Below, one piece after another: positions 1 through 12,959 of a stretch of DNA of 64,000 bases (positions are counted from its first letter, which is position 1; each line of letters opens with the position of its first letter). Under the pieces are notes generated by a model that saw only the letters and a list, made by a program, of their open reading frames with translations, was not told where the DNA came from and did no database searches. The position numbers were made by a program, and so were the translations under genes. Origin of the DNA: Metallyticus violacea (Eukaryota > Arthropoda > Insecta > Mantodea > Metallyticidae); NCBI GenBank assembly GCA_030762175.1, contig CM060831.1, positions 73,324,501 through 73,388,500 on the forward strand. Direction: 5' to 3'.

Positions 1-845
1 CGCTGAAGACCAGCGATGATACAGAGCGTCCGTAAATAATATAAATAAACATATAAACAGAGCAGTGAATGACGGACAATCACAGAGCATATAAAACATG
101 CTTGGATTGACAAGTAAAGTGTTAGGGGCTCTTTTCTATTTGGGTGTTCAATTTAGAACATGCAGACAAGTGTAATGGTATTTCATGTATCTGAAGGTTT
201 GTTGACAAACATCAAAATACTACTATACAGCTTATGTGACCAGAGAAGCTTAGTATTCAAACAGTTGGAGGAAAAAGGATATTGAGAATGATCAGTGGCG
301 GGCCATTTATTATCATCAAAAATGTTTTGCAACGAGTTTTAATAAGGAAAATACTGACAAATTTTCCGTACAGTCCGCCCAGCATCATAGATGAACTTGT
401 TGGCATCATTATGAAGGCCCTCGACGATTTTCTGGCAGATGCTTTGAATAATGTCCTCCTGGCCTTGCAACTCATCAAACTACCAAGTACTTCATATGGG
501 GAAGAAAAATTTGCGACAGGGGCGTTTGTCCTTAGCTCTCCATTACTACCCCCACATTGTTATTTGCGCCCATGCTGATGTACGCCATGTTGAATAAGCA
601 GTATCTGAGAATACTGCTAATACCATCTACTCGTTTTATTTTATTTATTATTTTTCTTTTAAAATATTCCCGAGTTGCTGTGTAACCAAGTGGTCCGAAT
701 AGTTTCAACCTTACGGTTTCTCAACTATCAGGTAACTTACATCTAAAAGTTGACTGAACCAAAATCCAGTTTAAATTATGTTTCTACCCTCTTTGGTTCC
801 TTATTTTTACCTATTTTCTGCAACCACTTTCTTTTAATCTTACCT
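1..845. other. AT-rich sequence without a clear gene
   Basis: No intact gene or recognisable repeat is visible except the weak coding-like minus-strand stretch listed separately at 230-505. The open frame on the plus strand at 282-578 lies opposite that stretch and has no recognisable domain. Confidence 0.5.
230..505 (-). pseudogene. Possible broken coding remnant, unrecognised
   Basis: In one minus-strand frame the translation reads like ordinary protein (it includes GQEDIIQSICQKIVEGL, then DAGRTVRKICQYF, then a stop, then DDNKWPATDHSQY) with mixed charged and hydrophobic residues and codon choice richer in G and C than the surrounding DNA. At least two stop codons interrupt it, so it is not an active exon in this form. 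I do not recognise the family. It could be a decayed transposon ORF, a processed pseudogene, or chance. Confidence 0.25.
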
Positions 846-849
846 AAAT

Positions 850-1865
850 AATTCCCAAACTCCAAGATTTTCTTCCTTGATTTTATATTCACCCATATTT
901 TCCCTCATCCCTATTGCTAAGTTATCCCATTTCCTCCATATTCCATAATTGCATGCCAGTAACTATCTTGCATTCCACACATCGAGCATTGCTCTATATT
1001 TAAACCTCCTCTTATTCCTTTCAGATTGACTACCCCTGTCCGGGCTCATGCAATTCCCTCGCTCATCCACCTGTTCCCCTCATCTACATACTTTTCTCTG
1101 CCCCATATTTCCTTTAAACCCCTATAAAACCTCAGTGACTTTTTATTACTAAACTACTTAATATCTCCTGTCTTTCCATATAATCAATTCTTTGTTTAAT
1201 TTCTTTCCAAAAACCTCTTTACTTCCTCTATCATTCCACACCATACCCAAGCCTATTTTCCCCATAATCTCATTGATTCTACTGACCCAAGTATTTCCTC
1301 CCCTCACTTTCTCTTGCCTCATTAAACAATGTTTCAAAGCACAATTCTCTTCTAAATTCTTAATCCCAGGTCAATATTTCAGAATTCTTGTCGTTTTTCC
1401 TTTACTTCCTACTCCCCACTCTGCCTAATTCAGCTTGTGCAACGCCATTTGGTAAGATTTTTTGTAGGTACATAATTTGTTTGCAGAAATTCCTATGAAT
1501 CAAATCTGCATTTAGCCATTCCTCATCATTACCTCAAATTTCTACCCCAAACATCATTTTAGCCTCTACTACTACCGTATATATTTTCTCCAGCACTTTG
1601 TATGCATTTCTGATATTTTATGCCTACAAACAGTAATAGCTTTCAAAGCTAGCCTACTTTTTGCTAGAACATTTCTTTTTTGTTCCCCCACCCTCCATTA
1701 TGGCTAAACCTAATACCCAAATAGTCAAATTTAATAACCATCTCAGTTTCTGCCCCTTCCCAGTACATTTCTCATTATTGCGTAACATTTCACATTCTTA
1801 AATATAATAATTTATTTGTACTCTCTGTATCTATATTCATTCACTGTCAACAAATACCTCTCTCA
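850..1865 (-). mobile_element. Degenerate LINE (non-LTR retrotransposon), C-terminal part of ORF2
   Basis: Read on the minus strand from about 1860 downwards, one frame gives MVIKFDYLGIRFSHNGGWGN, then NAYKVLEKIYTVVVEAKMMF, GVEI, EEWLNADLIHRNF and, near the end, a short Cys-x-x-Cys segment. This is the pattern of the region after the reverse transcriptase domain of CR1/Jockey-like LINEs: a 'DYLG' block, then a 'YG-EIWG' block, then a zinc-knuckle-like segment. Stops and frameshifts break it throughout. The pyrimidine-rich look of the plus strand here simply reflects a purine-rich coding strand. The 3' end is near 850. No catalytic RT block is retained. Confidence 0.6.
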
Positions 1866-1867
1866 AT

Positions 1868-2075
1868 AAATGCGACTATTATTTTAAGACAGAGATAGTT
1901 TTTATTCAAAATAAAGCCCACCATTTTCGATTACTTTCTGGCATTTCTCCGCCAAGCAGCCAATTTTGTTACTGATACCAATTTTGGATTTGAATGCAAA
2001 AATTCTTTGTGACATCTTCAAGATTGTTAAATGGCCTTCCTCGAATAAATATTTTCATCAACAGTTGGCTGCAGG
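1868..2075 (-). mobile_element. Mariner-like transposon, C-terminal transposase end
   Basis: The minus strand encodes RGRPFNNLEDVTKNFC followed by GGEMPESNRKWWALF and then a stop and an A/T-rich terminus. This matches the tail of mariner-type transposases, in which an N-x-x-D-V helix is followed by an 'LPERWQKV' helix just before the stop. Catalytic residues are not included, so this is only a 3'-end fragment. It lies directly against the LINE tail on its left and the LINE tail at 2104 on its right. Confidence 0.6.
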
Positions 2076-2103
2076 CAAATTTTTTTGACTATATGCTTGG
2101 TTG

Positions 2104-2420
2104 TTAACTCAGGCAACAGACATCGCACAAATAGCTACCAGAAGTAAATGGCAATGGAGGCATCACGTCGCAAAAATGCAGGACAATAGGTGATCTACAA
2201 GATCTCCATGTGGGACCCCCGGATAGGAAAAATGACACAAACAGACCCAGAAGAAAATGGACAGACCTCTTCAAGGAACATGCAGGTCCAGGTTGATCAA
2301 GAGTAGCAAGACGAAGAGAAAAATGGAAATCTCTCGAAAAGCAACTAGTACAGTAAGAAATGGAGTAACCAAAGAACAAATCAGTCAGTGTCTTAAACAG
2401 CATACGAGCAACCAGCGTGG
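2104..2420 (+). mobile_element. LINE tail, RTE-like, C-terminal end of ORF2
   Basis: The plus strand reads DIAQIATRSKWQWRHHVAKM and QDNR, then after a frameshift NRPRRKWTDLFKEHAGPG and SRVARRREKWKSLEK. This is the familiar end of RTE-type and related LINE ORF2 proteins (a 'W-x-GHVARM' block, an 'RP-x-x-RW-DD' block and a final 'W-x-x-LGEA' block). In-frame stops and a shift between the blocks make it a pseudogene. The reverse transcriptase core is missing, as expected for a 5'-truncated insertion. Confidence 0.7.
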
Positions 2421-2519
2421 AATAGCTCACCACGTTAGGAAAAAGAGGGCTTTCCCAACTTGTTAGGAGGTCTCTACCCTTAAGGGATACAATCGGCTAG
2501 CTTTATCTTTATCTTCAAA

Positions 2520-4640
2520 GTCGGTTTAAAACTTCGTAGATTCGACCTATTCGCTTACAGTGCTACTTACTGTCAACTGCATTTGGGAACCAGTTCGAAA
2601 TGAAAAATACTTTTGAAATTCTGCCGGGCGTAGATCATTAGCTTTTTTATAAAAAATACATCGACATGTCACAGATTTACATTCTTCTCCATATGGTTTT
2701 TTCTTTATCTTCCCAAAATTACCCCAAAATAGCCATTTTTCATTCTAGGTCATACATAGGAGGTTGTCAATAAGATGTTTACAAATATTAGTTCATGTGA
2801 ATGTACTACTTCACTTTATATACCATGTTGAATGGTAGAATTGCATAGCAATTGTGGCTCTAGAAACACAAAGGTTTTTTTAGCAATTCAAGGCTGCTAG
2901 CTGTTATTCAAACGATTGCTCAGAATATGCTTTTCTATGACTTAAAGACATACTCAGCAAGATTTATTTATGGGAAGATTGTATTCCCTGTGTAGCCCAT
3001 GTTAAATTTGGCAAACTTATGAACCTTTTTTCTCAAAAGCTATTAGAGCTTATAGAGATGAAATTCGGCAGGCATTAAGAAACATACTTATTACTTATAT
3101 TGATATTTTTAGTAATAGTTAGATAAAAATTATGTTCACAGGAAAATTCAATGCTGGACAATTATTTTTTACTCTTTGCTTTACGAAATTAATTTATACC
3201 TGTATGTTTATGATTAAAAAATGTTATAATATATAGGTAGATATAAAATGCTTGCAAAAATAGCTATATAATTTGCATTTATGTACAATTAATCAATTTA
3301 GAAAAAGGGCACATATTTAGAAAAAATGTAATTTTGTGACAATTTAAATTAAAAATCTGCATTTGCCTCAGTACGTCCTAGGCTATACACAGGGCTCTTA
3401 TCAGCCCGTATCTCTTCTTCTACTTCTCTTAGCATTCCCTTAGCTTGCCTTGTCCTTTCGAAAAGTATCTCTACTTCTAAGTCTGTTTTTTTTTTTTTTT
3501 TTTTTAGATGAATTCTTATCCATTACAATACAAATTTTCTGTTGAATGCCCAACTGTTCAAGTATCTTACTTTTGTCTATATAAATTTAGTTACAAACAC
3601 AAACACCCGTTTTAACATCCCTGACTCAGTATTTTAGTCTATATAACACTATTGAAACTTTCATTGGGATTTTGAGTTCATCTATGTAGACACTTTACCA
3701 GGAGGATGGTAATCACATGTGTTAGACTGCATAAAAGAGGACAGGGTATTTGTAAGCAAAGTAATATTTAGTATCACATTTCCATCTTCTAATACTTCAT
3801 TGCTGTTCCCCAATTCAGGTTACCTTCTTCAGGTTACTTTCTTCTAAAAACACTTGGAGGAGATGTACAATTTATCATATTAGGTGAATAACTATTTCCA
3901 TCACTTGATTAATCTAACACTATCTGCACTAGTATTTTAAGTTAAATCTGCACTATCTATAATACTTTCTGCGCTATTTACACTATCACTTTGTGATATT
4001 CTGTTTCTTCTAGGGCTTCCTTTTCTTTACTTGAACTCTTTTTAAGATCTACCCTTTTTTTTTAAAATCTTTGGTAACACAGTTTTGATGTTTCTAATTC
4101 ATTATAAAACACAAACAAATTCTTGAAAACAACGCTCGTAAGTCAGAGTTGCCAATATAGCTCATCAAGAATGAAACTTCTCATGAAATATAAAAATTCA
4201 TCCAGCCGTGCAATCAAATCAAGGCTGACAAGGTGCGTAACTGAAATGCAGGATGCCATTTACACTTACTTTTAAGACCTTTAGAGTCAAGATACAAACA
4301 AAATAACATACTCTGAAACTAAATGTTCAAAATATAATAAACAATAAAAATATCAAAATTTTTATTTTTGCCATATTAGACCACAGTCTACCCTTATATG
4401 TGTAGATGTGTGTGTTTACTTGATTCAAGTATTCTTCAAACGAGTACCTTCGACAGATATAGCTCAAAGACAATTTATATCAAAATATAAATTGAATTAA
4501 TTGAACCTACAATTAGTCAATTTCATTATTTCAAGATTGGCAACGAACTTTAGTGTAGATTACGGAATTTTTATGTGTTGTGAATATATGATAGCATCAA
4601 TTATTAATTTAAAGAATGGGGGCAACATATTTTCAGATTA
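2520..4640. other. No recognisable gene
   Basis: AT-rich sequence with short open frames only. A 20-base poly(T) run at 3486-3505 may be the reverse-strand tail of an old retroposed sequence, but no body is recognisable next to it. Confidence 0.5.
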
Positions 4641-4649
4641 TGCCTTTTT

Positions 4650-5235
4650 ATGCATTCTGGAAACAAGTTTATAAAGCTGCAAAGGCTAAGAGAAAGCTCT
4701 CTGAAAGGGGGGAGGGGGCAAAGGAGTAGTCAGTGTACGATGGTTCAAGATTTTCAATAATGGAGATACAGGCATTAACGATTTGCAATACCCTGGAAGC
4801 CCCAAGGCACAGAATATTGAGAACACACGCAGAGTTTTAGAAGAGAGCCCATCACAAAGCGCTCGTAGGTTGTCAGATGCACTTGATGTTTCAAAGAATT
4901 CAATACATCGCCGTATAAAAAAAATCTGGGAAGCATACAGAAGATGTATAGATGTTTATCTTATGAACCGACACCAGAACAAGCTCAGTACAGAGTAGAT
5001 ATCTGTCACTTGTTTATCACTTATTCCATGGGTGGTCACATTTGATGAAAAATGTATTATTACTGTAGCAATCTGACGCTTCAAGTTGAGTAAAGTAATA
5101 TAATGTGTCATGTGGAATATCAGAGGCTTAATTCTCTTTGAGTTCGTTACAAACAGCACTGAAATTAGTGCCTAGTTTAATTTCAAATGTGTTCGGGTGC
5201 TAGTTTTCTCGTTATAGGAAAATGTTTAACCACTA
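4650..5235 (+). mobile_element. Mariner-like transposase pseudogene, N-terminal to central part
   Basis: The plus strand gives WFKIFNNGDTG, then RRVLEESPSQSARRLSDALD, VSKNSIHRRIKK, and further on EPTPEQAQYRVDICH, FDEKCI and a tryptophan-rich block. This is the mariner (SETMAR-like) layout: a helix-turn-helix N-terminus followed by the start of the DDE catalytic domain, including the 'DEKW' block that carries the first catalytic Asp (here in FDEKC). The part 4783-4998 is still open. Stops occur near 4998, 5037 and beyond. The C-terminal half, with the remaining catalytic residues, is absent. Confidence 0.75.
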
Positions 5236-5249
5236 GAAAAAATGCTCAG

Positions 5250-5560
5250 GAATAAAATGGAATGAAGTTGCTATGATACTTGCGCCTTTGGCTTATCTTT
5301 TATTCTTATACCCGATCCACTTCCCTAGTGGAAGAAATTTACATAATACATGATTTCTTTTAATCAAAAATCAAAAACTGGTGCTATTTTATTAAGAACT
5401 AATCATTCTTATGCCATTACTTTGTTTTAGTTTCAAATCTGTCCCGTATTCTTACTGTATCTAATAAATTATGATGTTTAGTTAATATCGTTCCTCCCTT
5501 TCAATCTTTGCTCTATTATCGTTTCTTCCAGAGTTTAGACGTTCTTGGCTGGGCATAGAG
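5250..5560. other. No recognisable feature
   Basis: AT-rich spacer between the mariner remnant and the SINE on its right; nothing recognisable in either strand. Confidence 0.4.
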
Positions 5561-5843
5561 CATTATTTTTTTATTTATTTAATTTATTTCGGACGCTCTT
5601 TAACATCTGAAATCACCAGGGTCCCATTCAATTCACGGCGTAAAACGGCCGATAAATTTTGCTCAGAGGTCTCTTCTTTCAGGCTTGAGGTTCTTTTACA
5701 TGCCGTAAATCTACGAAACGGGTATGCGACTTTACTTCTCTTCTCTATACCCACGATTTTTAAGCCCGAAAAAAATCAATCGACCATGGCCGCGATCTTG
5801 GGTCTATGAGGCAAGTCTGGTTACCACTACACCACAAGGACGG
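5561..5843 (-). mobile_element. tRNA-derived SINE (Glu/Asp-like head), copy 1
   Basis: On the minus strand the head at about 5843 contains TGGTGTAGTGGTAA, a tRNA box A, followed about 45 bases later by a diverged box B (GATCGCGG segment). The body carries the family hallmarks: a run of T followed by CGGGC, 'GAACCTCAAGCCTGAAAG', 'CAAAATTTATCGGCC' and 'GAATGGGACCC', ending in an A/T-rich tail with TAAATAAAT. Short imperfect flanking matches around CTGGGCA (5549 and 5845) may be the target site duplication. Same family as copies at 12960, 37151, 42470 and 58222. Confidence 0.75.
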
Positions 5844-5849
5844 ACTGGG

Positions 5850-8125
5850 CAGACTGCGTGACCAACTTTTCAGTTGCTACATTTTGTTTTCATCGTTCCG
5901 TGACGGCCATTCTCTCATGTTGTACTTATACATGTTATATTTATCTGTTTAACATTTTGTTTGTTTTCAGGCTCGGCTCGATTATATTACTTGAAGGTCA
6001 CGCAGCGACACAGATAATACAATGTTTATTTATTTTATTTGTATGTTTAATGCAGTGTATCTTATATGGGATTATTATTACTTGTTACCTTTGATAAGAT
6101 GTTTTGCTTTACTCAGATATTTTATTTTGATAGCATTGTTTTATGCTGATATATTTTAATATCTCGGTTGAAGGAAATACTGAGCAATCTACAGTTGTTA
6201 TGTGTCTGTTATGTTGTTTCAGAATGGTATTACTAGTTAGCATTTAGAAATTTAAATTTATGTACCTACAACGTTTTATTAATCTTTTATATAGCAACAA
6301 AAGGGTTTAATTATATTTTACAACTAAGCAGCTTAAACACTTAGCTATATTATTGTAAGAATTGCAATTAAGTTCCAGAACAATCCTGGGGCCTCGTTTA
6401 TTAGTTTGCTTTATACATTTGCATTCTTCTTTAGCGCTAACAGGAGAGCACTATAAATAAAAGCAAAGAAAAAGTAAATCTGGTTGTTGCAGACACATTC
6501 CTTTCTTTGAAGGATAAATTACTGCCGTCGGCAAACAATCTGAACAAAATTCGTGCAAAATGATATTATTTAGGACAGAATATTTATATTTAATCATCTT
6601 TTATATTGTTGAAAATATACTTTATATTATAACTATTTAAAATTCTTTAGAAACCTACACTTTTGAACTGCTATTATTTTAAACCAAATTATGTAATAAT
6701 CAGTGTATATTTTAACACGAGGAAACGATTAGAATTAAATTAAAATATTTGAGAACATCAGTTTCAGACATAGTAAGTTACAGCTCAGCATTTCTTGGGT
6801 TGAAGAAAAAAAGTCTAAACGGATTCTTGTATTAGTATTGAGTCATACTTTTGTTAATGTTATTTTTCCAAACGTTTCTAATGTATTATATATTATAATA
6901 CATTTTGTATAGTAACATTAAATTTTTTTCCCCAAAATACACTACTTGCCCAATTTTGAAACGCTTATGAACTTCTGCTTAAACACCCAAATAAATCAAT
7001 AATTTCTTAAGAATAACAGAGATGTTGATTGTTTCAAATACTTCACATAAATAAATGAACATGTTGATCAACAACTTGTACAGAAGTTAAAATTGATAAA
7101 TCTTATAATTTAAAACAAAATATAATAATTATGCGAAACTAAAAGTAAATTTGCTTTAAATTTTGATGTACCGGTGTTATTAGAGACTCCATTTACAGGT
7201 AATTTCATCCCCTATGAAAATTCAAATGAAATATTTTCTAATAATTATCATATAACACTTGCCTCTTTATTTGCATTATTATTCTTGATATTTTTATACT
7301 ACGGCAAATTATCCTCTTTCACCCTAAAAGGCTTAAACATGAAACTGCCTACCTCCTTTAATTTTTCTAGATTTACTAATATTCCAATTAATATCAGCAA
7401 AATGTGTCTGCTGGTCGCAGTCCGCTTTATTCCATATCTAGAACACTAGTGTGTCTTTCTTCCTGGAAGAATGTCGCAGAAACATTTCTTACAATAAGGA
7501 AGAGCAGAATACAGCCTTCATAACGTTCTTCTTCCTCCTAACCCAAAAAGGTCTAATCTTTCCTCAATGTTTTAACTGCTCTATTCATTTGAAAAAGTTA
7601 GATCAATTATATTATTATCTACCCAATATCAAAACTGAGATCAAATGGCAGATATTAATAAGTAACGAAAAAATAAATTCGAAATTTTAAATTGAAACAG
7701 TGAATTCAAAAGCCCCTCAACCCCCCCTCTTTTTTTTTTTTTTTTTTTTTTTTTTGCAAAAATCATTTTATTTGTGAATATTTCATCACTTTAATGAGTT
7801 ATGGGCAGAACATTGTAAGATTCCAACCATTTCTTTGTTTAAATACAGCAGTACATTTAAAGTTAAAAGAGACAGATATGGGAGTGAGTGGGAAAAAATA
7901 AGGTTAAAAGAAGAAGAATAGAAGGAAAAGCGTATGTAAATTCCAAAGGAAATACAATAGAAGTCTACAAACAGGAAAGGCTTGCAGGTATCTGAACATA
8001 ACCTCGTCGTTTTGTTTATACACTTTTAAAGTATCAAAATATATTAAATAATCCGTGTAATATTTTTCAGATGTAAACGAGGTTGCCTAAACAACGTTTC
8101 TGATGCAGCCAAGGGCTTGATCATA
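5850..8125. other. No recognisable gene
   Basis: AT-rich DNA with only short open frames (for example 5858-6094, 7174-7449), none with a recognisable domain. A poly(T) run at 7730-7755 preceded by a C run is the main low-complexity feature. Confidence 0.5.
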
Positions 8126-8129
8126 CATC

Positions 8130-8839
8130 CAGATGGTGCCAAAATGTATACACACTTCAAGCAAAGAAAAAAAAAATATGTTAACATAAAACTGAATTCA
8201 CACAAACAGAAAATGATGAGCACTAAACATCTTAGACTTTTACAGTTACTTATGCAAAAGTCTGGGATGAAAACTTTCATCTATGCTGTTTTAATAAACG
8301 ACGTGCGCTAATCCCATTCTTACGTGCTCATTGCTTTGTAGATTTCTGCAGTGAGAGCTCAAAACGTTCCAAAATTATAGCCGAGGGCACGGGGCTTGTT
8401 GCTGCAGATCTGCCCTTGTGAACATCGCATACAGTACCATGAGTCTCAAATTTGTCTGGAATGCGTGCAATTGTTACTCGCGTTGACGGTTCTGTTCCGT
8501 ACACACGTCTCCATTGCCTTTGAACTTCAACAACATTCTCAGTTTTCCAATACCACTTCAAAATTGTTTTCCGCTGTTCAAACGATAATCTTGGCTCCAT
8601 TTTGTTGTAGCAACGCTAGCATAACGTAATGTGAATCATACCCATTTATAGAACATCATACGATAATCTTGGTTTCATTTGTTGATTTACCCGTCACATA
8701 GCAACATTAACAATAATATATGTGAGTTACATCTGTTTATAGAACAGCATACTACATTACTGTTGATTTTCGGTGTAACTTTGAAATATATTAAATAGAT
8801 ATCTACTGTGAAAGTGGGTATACATTTTTGGCACTTGGG
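8130..8839 (-). mobile_element. Internally deleted Tc1/mariner-superfamily transposon, copy 1 (710 bp)
   Basis: The ends are inverted: GGTGCCAAAATGTATACACA on the left and its reverse complement TGGGTATACATTTTTGGCAC on the right, followed by TA on the right side. The minus strand carries the transposase N-terminus from about 8600 (MEPRLSFEQRKTILKWYWK, TENVVEVQRQWRRVYG, TRVTIARI, DKFETHGTV, DVHKGRS), a winged-helix DNA-binding domain. A second helix-turn-helix segment (RFELSLQKSTKQ) follows and the frame then ends. The catalytic DDE domain is missing. Three other copies with different deletions are listed at 14586, 36511 and 44847. Confidence 0.85.
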
Positions 8840-10285
8840 TATTTTATGTAAGATTAATTAACTCTGTAGTTGAATGCGACAATGGAGTATTAAAATTTCA
8901 TGAGAATGAGGACTATTGTGATATTTAATATTGTGATCATAATTAATGATTAATGAAAAGTTGCGATGGTCCATGTAGAATAGCGTAATCCACGGCTTGA
9001 TTTTTTATTATAATGACGAGTTCACATGATTCTGTGGTACATTTTTTTTTTGTTTGTTTTCACGTGCACGTAGTGCAACACAAAAATAAACAAAATTTAA
9101 TTTATATGATCCAGATTACTCCAATATAAGAACTTTTTCTTTCACAAATATATAAACAACGATTTCAGAAACATTCAAATTCCATTGATTTTAGACAACG
9201 GAGAAAAAAACCGAATAAACCAATTAATTACTATAATAAGTTTAATTGTAATATACTGTCTAACCTGTAGATATTATTTTGTTTCCATTTTAGAAATATT
9301 TATTTCCAAAATCAGTATTTTGCTCTTCGAAAAAAAATTTAGTTTTTGGACTTTGGATATTTTTGAAATGACAAAATGCAACATTTGGATTACAGTGTGA
9401 ATAAAAAAAATTTTATAATAACTGGTAATATAGAAGTGCATTTTATTATCCCATTAGGTTCAACTAGAATCTGATGGTTCTTTGATTTTTATTATAACAA
9501 TTTAAACCAGTTTTATGCGCTACTTCCATTTTTTGTCATTTAGGGAAAAGCGTAGATGAATGAAACTTAAATGTGAAAAAATGCACTTTATTATATTTTA
9601 AAGTAAACGCCTTATTTGTAACACACAGACCTTGGTGGATGGAACAGAGATATACCTTTAGATAATCCACATAAATGTACTCATATTATCCTAAAATAAC
9701 TATAAACATATGACGTACTTTACGCTTCTCCTTTGTAGTTCGAATCTTTTTCTTACATGCAGTAAGTCTTGCTATCAATCATTACGTACACTTAACTCAA
9801 GAGCAGGAAAGAATAACAGGCCATGAACATACTGACCGACGAAGTGATTGAAAAACATCGCCTCTAATTTCGTTTATGTGTTAAAATATTTTACATGTGC
9901 TGTTTTTATCCTGAAATCTAGGCGTTTCCTCCCCTTCGTGATTTACAATCCGTCAAAAGGCGGGCTTCTTGCTTCACGCCGTTACCGTGGTCGTTTGTTT
10001 TGAATTTTCATGAGGCTGGCGTTGGTTGCTTCTATCGAAGAGCCGTTTAGATAAAGTCTTCTCCTCACTTTGAGGAACTCATAACGTCATGTTTATTAAA
10101 GTCGACTGTTGAGCGTGTAGAATATCGATCATAAATAACAGTGCTGGCAGAAAAAATTCACTCTTTACGCTTCTTAAAAAACCGCGTCAATGTGTTATTG
10201 TTTCCGCTATTTTCAGATAATATATATCCAAATGTGTGCATTGCACATGATGTTATTTGAGATGACTGTCAGTCAAATGTTCATC
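8840..10285. other. No recognisable gene
   Basis: AT-rich DNA. The segment 9930-10130 is less AT-rich and has several CpGs, but no open frame, splice pair or repeat that I recognise. Confidence 0.4.
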
Positions 10286-10720
10286 TTCTTTCGCTATCCC
10301 TTATGCCTTTAAGCGTTGGGTTTTTCAGCCACTTGCGCATTTCGTCCACTATTTTTCCTTCTTTTCCAATCAGGGACGTTATATTCCATAATTCTAATCT
10401 CAATTTCCTTTTCAAGACAAACCTCTTATATTAATATGTCCGGCTCTTAACTCTATTTTCCTCTGAATATTGCACATTTGCCCAGGTAGGTTATTAGCCC
10501 TATAATGAGCTAACTTGGCGGAGGGGTTGCCTCCTTTCCTTTTTCAGACCTGTTGAATTTGTTTAGGGTTTACTCCCCTAGTCTTTGGAAATTATCAGCT
10601 TCTGAGGGTTCGGGCTCTCAATGCTTCCCGCTAATCTGAATGGCATTCTCGAGCATTTCTGCCACACATGTAAACTTCAATTCTGACCACAATCACTCAC
10701 CAGCACCAACTGAATTTCGG
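10285..10720 (-). mobile_element. LINE fragment, RTE-like 5' endonuclease region
   Basis: On the minus strand a frame reads KRKLRLELWNITSLIGKEGK, IVDEMRKW. This corresponds to the start of the apurinic-type endonuclease domain of RTE-like LINE ORF2, where a 'TWN-x-x-SL' block contains the metal-binding Asn and is followed by a helix. The rest of the endonuclease is missing or shifted (the next catalytic block is not found). It is opposite in direction to the LINE at 10990 and from a different family. Confidence 0.5.
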
Positions 10721-10989
10721 GGCGTGCTGAAACACGCAGCTCTGCTCACATACACCTCATGGTAGCATCAATCGAAAGTATACTTTCCATACACTTTCAT
10801 TTATATAGCTCAGATTTTGCGTGTTGCCCCTTGTTCGCGAGAGGGAAAAAAATTGCCAAGCCCTATGACTTATCACTCATAGTTTATTTCACGAAAAGGT
10901 TCACTATTAATTAGTCCTATTACTATCCTGTAAATATGTGCATCTGTCAGTTTTGTAAGAAAGAATTAAATTTTAGGTTAAGATATATG

Positions 10990-12770
10990 ATAAAATCTCT
11001 AAACTTCAGGCTGGTTTTAAGGAGGGTTTTTCAACCATTGACAATGTCTTTGTTTTGAAAAATATAATTTATGAGAACCTAAGAAGTAAAGGAGGAAAGC
11101 TTTACAGTGTTTTGTAGGTTTTAAAATGGTGTTCAATACTGTAGAACGAAACGCTCTATGGGTAAAATTAAAACGTAAAGAGCTTTCTGAGAAAACGATT
11201 AACCTGTTATGACAATGTATAAGGGAGTCAAATATGCAATTAAGACTGGTCGGTATAACCAATAGCGCAGAGGGGGTTTAAAGAGTGTTATATATTATCA
11301 CCGCAACTCTTTAATTTGTTTATTGATGATATCGTTAATGATGAATGAAAACAAAGATGTACCGGTAATTGAAGATCAACAAATACATATATTTTTTTTT
11401 AAATGCCGATGATAAAGTTATTCTTTCTAGAAGGTAAAAGGACTACAAATTGGCCAAAAGCATTGCCAGATTATTGTAAACAGTGGGGTAAATGGTGCAA
11501 GTAAATACATCTAAAATTATAGCTTGCGCCTTTAAAAACGGCTATGTTTAAGGCAAGCTGGAAAAATGGACATATGGAGAGAAGTAATCCAGACCGTTAA
11601 ACAGTTTGAAATAAAATTTTCCATAAGGGGAAAATATTTACCAAACACAAGGGGAGTGGCCAACTCTATGAGGTACTGAGGCTGCTAGCTCGGATACCGT
11701 CTATGCCTCAAAACATTAAAAACTATGTATAAGGAATTGCTTAAGTCCTCGTTGTTATATGAAAGTAAGTTTTGGGGATGGACAAAGTAGACAGTCTAAA
11801 TAAATTACAATGTGATTTCTTAAGCGAATTTTATGGGGGGAAGGACATTGAACTGAGTGGAATGTTGTGAAAATGCAGTCTATAGCAAAGTAAATGTAAT
11901 TAGATACTGGCTAAGAATAATTAAAGGCCAACAAACAACCCTGAGGCCAACATACTACCTGCACCAATTAACCAACATGCATTGTTCATAATGGTGGGCG
12001 GTGTTGTACATCGGGGAATATAAAAAATCGGTTTAAACGATATTTGGCAGAAGGGTATAGAAAACAAGTATGACGTAGAAAAAAGTAAAAAAAAAAAAAA
12101 AAAAAGAAGAAGAAACCTGTCTGATATAAATTGGTAGGAAATAGAGGCGCGATGCATGCAGATGTCATCTCTGGACCTGCAGAGCGAAATTAAAACTAGA
12201 TGGGGTAAAGAGACCTGTATTATGGAGCTAGGCATGAAACAGCATGGCTTAGATTGAGAGATTGGAAAGCGGGTAAGGTTGTTGACGAGGAAGGCAGAAG
12301 GATCTGCCCATTATCCTCGGAGCAAGAAGACTGGGTGCGGCTAAGTGCGCACAGACCGAAGATGCTAGGATAAAATTTCTCTCGGAATCATTTTTATCTT
12401 CCAGTAGAGAGAGGCTGGCATGTTGCTACTTAATTGTAAATAGACAAAACTGGCTAAACCTGGGCAGTTGTTTAAATGAAATACATAATTTTAGAGACAA
12501 ATTTCTATAAACAGGGCACATAAATATTACGCAAAATGTATATAAATATCAGATATGTGCATATATACGTGTATATGTGCGTTCTTGTTCATGTTTTCTT
12601 TTAATGAACTTAAATTCAAAAATGAAGTATTTTACAAGAGCATGGACGGTCTTGCGACCCATGCGACTATGATGTGCAATAAATGTATACACAGTGTAAT
12701 TGGAATAATAAATACAACTACTACTACTACATGTGCATTTGCAACCAACACAATTCGTTACTAATCGAAT
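10990..12770 (+). mobile_element. 5'-truncated degenerate LINE with reverse transcriptase and (TAC)n tail
   Basis: The plus strand reads QAGFKEGFSTIDNVFVLKN and SKGGKLYSVL at about 11005-11115, then SPQLFNLFIDDIVND at about 11300, the blocks 2a-4 of a non-LTR reverse transcriptase; the YADD box is lost. Later parts give LLYESKFWGW near 11750 and VIRYWLRIIKGQQT near 11900, the C-terminal region of CR1/Jockey-like LINEs. The 3' UTR ends in GGTCTTGCGACCCATGCGAC and AATAAATACAACTACTACTA near 12645-12730, so a simple-sequence tail replaces poly(A). The same 3' end occurs at 54825-54935. The element is full of stops. An internal poly(A) run is at 12087-12105. Confidence 0.75.
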
Positions 12771-12959
12771 GTAAACAAACTTTCAAACTTTTGTTGAATG
12801 TTTCCTTTCTGTACCTGAGTTCAGTCTGTGGTATGCTGTAGTAGCAGTCAACTGACTTCCTGATAAAGTTATTCTGACGTTCGCAATTTGTTATACCAAA
12901 GCAGAAAACGATGATGGGGTTTTAATTTATGAACCATGTTCACTGATCTTCAATTATGT

